Positions 59,056 through 64,000 of a stretch of DNA of 64,000 bases are shown in pieces. Position 1 is the first letter of the stretch. Each line of letters begins with the position of its first letter. The notes under the pieces are model-generated. The model was given only the letters and a program-made list of their open reading frames with translations. It searched no databases and was not told the DNA's origin. The position numbers were made by a program, and so were the translations under genes. Source of the DNA: Megamerina dolium (taxonomy: Eukaryota; Arthropoda; Insecta; Diptera; Megamerinidae); the NCBI GenBank assembly GCA_963854835.1, contig OY978527.1, forward strand, positions 40,746,040 to 40,810,039, written 5' to 3'.

Positions 59056-60293
59056 TTGTATATAGTTGTATATAGTTGTATACTCCTAATTGGAGCATAG
59101 GACCTCCACAAGGCTTCTCCATCGCACACGATTCTGGGTTGTTGTTCTAACGCCATCTCATGTGATGTTGACATCAGCTAGTTCCCGCAGGGTTGACCTT
59201 CTCCAAGTGTTTTTTGGCCGTCTTCGTCTTCTGCTCCCTTGCGGGTTCCGTTCGAGCGACATTCTCGTGATGCTTTCTGGCTGCTTTCTAAGCGTTTGGC
59301 CAATCCAGCGCCACTTTCTATGGTTAATCTGGTTCAGTATAGGTTCCTCGCATTATTTCCCCCGTTGGAAATAATGTCAGGCCAGAATATTCTACATATG
59401 ATCCTCAAACACTTATTGACGAAAGCTTGAAGCCTCTGCGTGATGGAGTTCGATATCAGCCATGTTTCGCTTCCGCACAGTAGCGTCGATTTCACGCATG
59501 CGGAGAATATTCGTAATTTTGTGCGTCTGGAAATTTGAAATTTGCCCATACCGATTTTAGCCGGCCAAATGCTGCTCTTGCTTTGCTCAACCTGCAGTTA
59601 GCATCCGCTTTGGCTCCTCCGTTGATATTGTGCAACCGAGGTAGCAGGAGCTTTCGATGAGATCAATCGCACAGCCGTCAATCATTATATGGCTTGTATT
59701 GGAGTGATTGATTCTCATGGCTTTGGTCTTTGCAATATTTACCTCTAGTTCAACAGTGCATGCCATCGCGACTAAGTTGTTCGCCTTCGCTTGCATATCG
59801 GAGAATTTGTGCGAGAGCAGACAAATGTCATCGGCAAAGTCCAAGTTTTCAAGTTGCCGTGTGAGATTCCATATAATGCCAATTTTCCTGTGCTGCTGTA
59901 CTCCAGCGTTGGTGGTGAACGAATCGCTGATGCTGCCATTGTGAATAACCGCCAGTTTGGAGTTCTCTTACAGCGCTATTGTGAGGCGGATTAACTTCAG
60001 GGGGACTCCTTTTCTACTCAAAGCCAGCCAGACGGAGTTACGCTTAAGTGTGTCGAATGCCTTCTTGAAGTCGATGAAGAGCCCCATTATACAGAGGAGC
60101 GTCATTCAATCGATTGTTCGACGATTATGTGAAGTGTGTTTGCTTGGTCAACACAACTACGCTTCGGGCGAAATCCAGCCTGTTCATCCCTTAAAGCGTT
60201 CTCAACTCACTTTATTTTTTGATTTTGGATTTTGTAGATGGTGTTGAGTAATGTTATTCCTCTCTAGTTGCCGCAGTCGCCCAAATCAATCAG
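59056..60293 (-). mobile_element. LINE with RT fragments and 10-bp-unit tail
   Basis: On the minus strand from 60293: GDCGNWRGITLLNTI-like RT start, then RDEQAGFRPKRSCVDQANTLHIIVEQS (motif 2), a FIDFKKAFDTLKRNS-like motif A near 60080, MDFADDICLLSHKFSDMQAKANNLVAMA (motif C) and INIAKTKAMRINHS-like motif D (frame 59844-59587), then SSCYLGCTISTEE, and ISRRTKLRIFSACVKSTLLCGSETW (59549-59334). A large piece between motifs A and C is deleted. The 3' tail is two and a half copies of a TTGTATATAG unit at 59056-59081. It differs from the RTE-like family at 671 although the domain order is similar. Clade not assigned. Inactive. Confidence 0.82.
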
Positions 60294-60502
60294 ATGTATA
60301 TTAATAATAGTATATTTATTTTCACTTTTCGGTATAATATAATTCAGATTTTAAAAGGAAGAATTTCCATCTAGATTTTGTTATACTTGCAGTTTCTTAG
60401 TGATACAATTTTTTTATCAAATATTATTAATCAAAAATAATGTAAACTCAAAAATTTTACCCACAGTCAGTAACAAATGCGAGATTTACTTTAGCATTAA
60501 CA

Positions 60503-60748
60503 AGTGATATAATAAAAAAAAAATAAAATAAATATGTGGCACTTAAAGCCCCAAAAAGCTCATTGGCAGAGCTTCTCTTCCATTACTGTTGTGCGTCTTA
60601 AATTTTGGACAGTATTAGAATGGACCTACTTATTTTAGCCGGTTCCGAACGGCAGAACACTTGTGACATCACTTTTTCTGAGCTTTGTCACAGAGTTCTT
60701 TTTAGAAGCTTTTTCATGGCAAGTTGTTACTGTCGGTAGTGATATAAT
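60503..60748 (-). mobile_element. tRNA-derived SINE, 5'-truncated, 11-bp TSD, copy 5
   Basis: AGTGATATAAT at 60503-60513 and 60738-60748 flanks a 224-bp piece that matches the SINE body in reverse orientation. The head is missing, as expected of 5' truncation during retrotransposition. In sense direction the element ends 'gtgccacatatttattttat' and a run of T, directly before the TSD: a T-rich 3' tail. It is nearly the same as the copy at 1636-1825. Confidence 0.9.
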
Positions 60749-61341
60749 GTATGTGTAAAATTTGAAATCTTAATAAATTTTTCAACATCAAAAAAAAAAA
60801 AAAAACAAGTAAGTATACACATAAATAGTTTTATGTGCAATAAACTATAAGAACAACTTCAACTTTTGTACGAACATCAGATTCAGGTGTATGTACAAAT
60901 TAAGAGCACGTATTCAATTCCAACACGCTTAACACGCATGTATTATACATTACGTACTTACATACTGTACGAAAGTATGCGTATTCAAAACTTTTTTAAG
61001 TTCTTTGCTGGACCAACTTTTGCTTCCCTTATGCAACACTATTGGATGTATTTTAAAAAATAATCGCATAGTAACGCATAGTGAAGGAATTACATACGCT
61101 TTTGTGAGTATTCCACTATACAGAGTGTGAATAATGTATTTTACTATATACTACAATGAGGTGACCAGATTTTATATTAAATTTGCTTGTATGGTATATT
61201 ATTGCAGAAGATTGTTGAGATACTGAGAAGCTGAGATACTTTCATACATGCTACGATACCTTATTGTAATTTTTGAAGGTAATAAATTTGTAATCAATTT
61301 GAGTTCAATGGTGTAATTTTTTCTTCCATTTTGTAAGGATA
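60749..61341. other. AT-rich non-coding stretch
   Basis: A run of about 15 A at 60790-60804. Nothing else recognised. Confidence 0.45.
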
Positions 61342-61529
61342 TACCACATTGATCAAAAATTTCCCGGAATAACCACCGTGTGGCGCTCCCATCGTTCCAA
61401 TTTGAGTTTGGTTTTTTTTTTAAGTTGGTACATCTGTTGTTGATATTCCCTTTAAATGTTAACATCATAGCTTGACATTACAAAAGTTACATAGCCAAAA
61501 GTTTCGGGAACTTTTTGATCAAGGTGGTA
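61342..61529. mobile_element. 184-bp MITE with TIRs and TA duplication
   Basis: TA at 61342-61343 and 61528-61529 flanks an element whose left end CCACATTGATCAAAAATTTC pairs with the reverse complement of its right end, CCACCTTGATCAAAAAGTTC, matching at about 22 of 25 positions. The size, AT content and TA target suggest a non-autonomous Tc1/mariner-type MITE. The interior has no coding capacity. No full-length parent with these ends was seen in the window. Confidence 0.85.
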
Positions 61530-62323
61530 CCTACTCTTGTAACTAAAAAATTCACTGTACTCATACATCATATTATTTCTGGTATAATGTTAATTGGAAT
61601 AATAACATATGTAATTATTACTAAAATTTGTATGAAATTGTATGACTTAATCAAAACCAAGTGGCAACAAGCTGATTAAATGTGTCATAATAATGATGAC
61701 TATAATTTTGTGAGATTCCTTAAAAATATAATTGAGCCACAAAATTATTGGCATGGAGTGAGAGTAAATGACGCAGTATCCAAGGTCTACTTTCAAACAA
61801 ATGGGACGAAAATCGTCAAATACCCCTACAACTGCTCAGTATTCGCCCATAGAGTGATCAAATGTATGACCAACCCACCATTAATTTGAACTCCCCAAAA
61901 TTTTTATAACCATCTCTTATAGGCTTCCTTTACATCTCAAACAACCACTCATTTTGGATCCCCAACATTTTTCCTTAACATTATAACTCCCTATCTATAT
62001 CTCTAAAGGGGACTTTACACAAAATAAACATAAAAATTCTGAAAATTTGGCAAACACAGCCATAGCTGTCGAAGGATCGCCTGTACAGAGGAGAAATGTG
62101 TCGAAGCATGCTTATGTCTATCTTCACTTTTTAGCGGAAGACCAAAGTGTATGTTTTCATAGAATTGAGTCACATTGCTCCCTGGATGTCCCTTTAGGGA
62201 TCAAATATAATATGTACCCTCATTTTTTTTTTTGCTCTCCAGCATTTCTTTCATACAAAATCAACTAAAAACAAACTCATCCCCCTTTATTAAACTCTAA
62301 TTGAGGGTAAGTACCTACTCAAA
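61530..62323. other. Non-coding stretch
   Basis: Nothing recognised. The frames at 61680-61889 and 62047-62268 carry no known motif. Confidence 0.4.
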
Positions 62324-62777
62324 TCATAAATATTGGTACACAACTAAACGCATTCATTACGAATGCAATATTGGGCGCATCCATTTCATCTTGACTGCGA
62401 ATTGACAGTTAACATTTATGCTTCATTGCCATGTAACAAGTTTTTGGCCTCAATTGTTTACGATCATGGTCGAAAATCTACTAAAATGCAAAATGGGAAA
62501 AGGCGATATATTTTCGACGTTGCGACCGCTTGGAATCACTCACAATTTTATGCATCGTGCTATGAAGTTGTTTGAGGATACTGGTGGAGTACGAGACCGT
62601 CAAAGATCCTGCCGTCCGCGCACTGCGAAGAAACGAATCTACCGAAAACCGCTGCTAAAACAGAAAATCTTGTCGTGGGAAATGAAAAAATTTCGAAAGT
62701 CGGTGAGCGGCCAAATCGTCTCAAGTTACGCTGGAAGGCAAATACCCAATAAAAAGAAAAAAAAGTTTTGAAAAATG
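62324..62777 (+). mobile_element. maT-like Tc1/mariner remnant, copy 3
   Basis: It starts with the same 'tcataaatattggtaca' as 8959 and runs nearly identical for about 120 bases. The frame 62418-62771 keeps the N-terminal helix-turn-helix part lost from copy 1 (FSTLRPLGITHNFMHRAMKLFEDTGGVRDRQRSCRPRTAKKRI). It then jumps directly to the end (IVSSYAGRQIPNKKKKK, a frameshifted version of the RLKSCWK-to-poly-A region). The whole catalytic core is deleted. Confidence 0.82.
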
Positions 62778-63303
62778 TTAATTCGTTTTCATCTGGAGAC
62801 GATAGATGAATGATAGAAAAACTCTCTTTTATCTTTAAATCGTCAGTATTTGACGATTAAGAATATTTCATTTTTAATATTAATATTTAAAAAAGAAAAA
62901 CAACTGGTCACCCTGTAAATATTATGATACAAACAATACTATTACAATTTGGTTTTTTTTATATTTTTTTTTTTTTTTTATTTAGTGCTCATCGTATTTT
63001 GTGCCACTCCGAGTGTGTTGTATGTATTGTAAAATTCAGTTAGTTGCAAACAGTCGCGCAAAGTACTAGTAGTACAAACTACTATTCAAACAACTACCTA
63101 CTCTCGCAAACTAGTACTACATATTAGCCTATATGCATGTATGTATCATATATACACTACATAGGTACTATATATATTTGTACAAATTTATACATGTATT
63201 GTTGACAGTGTAAGGTGCGTGTTCGACATAAAAGTTTATATTAACGCATCGTTGCATATGCATGCAAGTCATATGTAGTCGCATTAGTAGTAGTAGTAGT
63301 AGC

Positions 63304-63358
<55 letters not shown>

Positions 63359-64000
63359 ATAGTAGCTATATGACGAACAAACATTGACAACACTAACACT
63401 CTTTTAGTTTTTGTGTGCTTATATTGTAAAGTGCATTTAGCGCTATATAGTTTTTATTTTTATTTTTAATCCCATCAACCTCACTAGATAAACTTTGTTC
63501 GAGTGTAGTACATACATACATACATATGTATAGTATAGTTTAAAGATAAAAAAAAAACAAAAAGCTAATGTGTGCAAGTATCTATGAGCACATACATATG
63601 TAGATATGTGGATGTATAAATTCTAATATTTTTATGTTTTGCACACATATGAATAGTAGACAGATATCCATACATACTTATATGTATGTATGTCTATAAA
63701 CGCTTTCAAAACTTGTTTGCCGCAATCGCTTCAATGCCTTCCAAAATGCATTTGTTGCAGTTGAATGAACTGCAAATCGTATTCAACAACTTGTGAATGC
63801 ATGAACTCACTTTTAGGTGGATAGATTTTAATTGAAATAACAGATTTCGTTGTGATCACACCATATTACTTACTATTATTTTATAATGTCGCTATGTTTT
63901 CATTTAGATATGTAAATATTTAAAAAATACAACCTTTCTAATGAATGTCTAAATTTCGCAAAAAAAAAAAGCTTTGGAAAATATTCTTCGGATCTTCTAA
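62778..64000. other. AT-rich stretch with TAG array
   Basis: It holds the TAG array at 63285-63366 and CATA-type repeats near 63505-63525. No gene is recognised. Confidence 0.55.
63285..63366. repeat. (TAG)n microsatellite
   Basis: About 27 units of TAG with a single CAG and an AAT interruption. The longest simple array in the window. Confidence 0.95.

Noticed and set aside
61199..61468. 89-codon minus-strand frame with a transposase-like feel
   Set aside because: It crosses one end of the 184-bp MITE and has no family motifs; taken as chance.
1..64000. CRISPR array, phage, bacterial operon or toxin system
   Set aside because: No regularly spaced repeats and no prokaryotic gene content; spliced gene, SINEs, LINEs and mariners mark a fly chromosome.

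Overview
The window looks like AT-rich, intron/intergenic-type chromosomal DNA of a higher fly. A tephritid fruit fly is my best guess, from the mix of transposon families, the many CAA/TTA/GT microsatellites and an alcohol-dehydrogenase-family gene with the classic dipteran exon layout; this is inference, not a species identification. There is no operon structure, no bacterial gene, no CRISPR array and no phage.

Only one gene looks intact: a three-exon short-chain dehydrogenase (SDR) of the insect ADH type at 51533-52466 (+), 257 codons after splicing. It has a TATA box upstream and polyadenylation signals downstream. Almost every other recognisable coding stretch is a decayed transposable element.

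Layout. 0.5-2.7 kb: RTE-like LINE pieces, a SINE tail and a mariner remnant. 4.3-6.7 kb: two copies of a LOA/R1-type LINE. 9.0-11.2 kb: a Tc1/mariner (maT-like) remnant and a LINE endonuclease piece. 12.9-14.4 kb: a Jockey LINE interrupted by a LOA-type LINE. 15.3-18.1 kb: a mariner with visible terminal inverted repeats (TIRs), then a Tc1-like element carrying a LINE inserted with a 10-bp target-site duplication (TSD). 18.4-19.5 kb: an LTR-like block with a hairpin. 21.2-22.5 kb: a tRNA-derived SINE with a 13-bp TSD and a deleted mariner. 24.0-27.1 kb: LINEs with RNase H and zinc-knuckle regions. 28.3-30.4 kb: two Tc1/mariner elements. 32-35 kb: a LINE RNase H fragment, a mariner and an RTE-like LINE. 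37.3-38.5 kb: a mariner-like element of another lineage. 40-41 kb: an RTE-like LINE. 42.8-49.1 kb: three mariners. 49.4-50.7 kb: an RTE-like LINE and two SINEs. 51.5-52.5 kb: the SDR gene. 54.6-57.1 kb: a Jockey LINE with an open reverse transcriptase (RT). 57.2 kb: a tRNA-like segment. 59-60.7 kb: a LINE and a SINE. 61.3 kb: a 184-bp MITE. 62.3 kb: another maT-like remnant. 63.3 kb: a TAG array.

I found no clear new molecular system. The most interesting material is transposon biology: a tRNA-derived SINE family (five copies) with TSDs and an unusual T-rich 3' tail in some copies; a possible SINE-LINE partnership through a shared CCTAA tail; an RTE-like LINE family with one 3' terminus but different tandem-repeat tails; a MITE; a mariner and its internally deleted derivative; and dated nested insertions. 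Element borders without stated TIRs or TSDs are approximate, and clade names are judged by eye.
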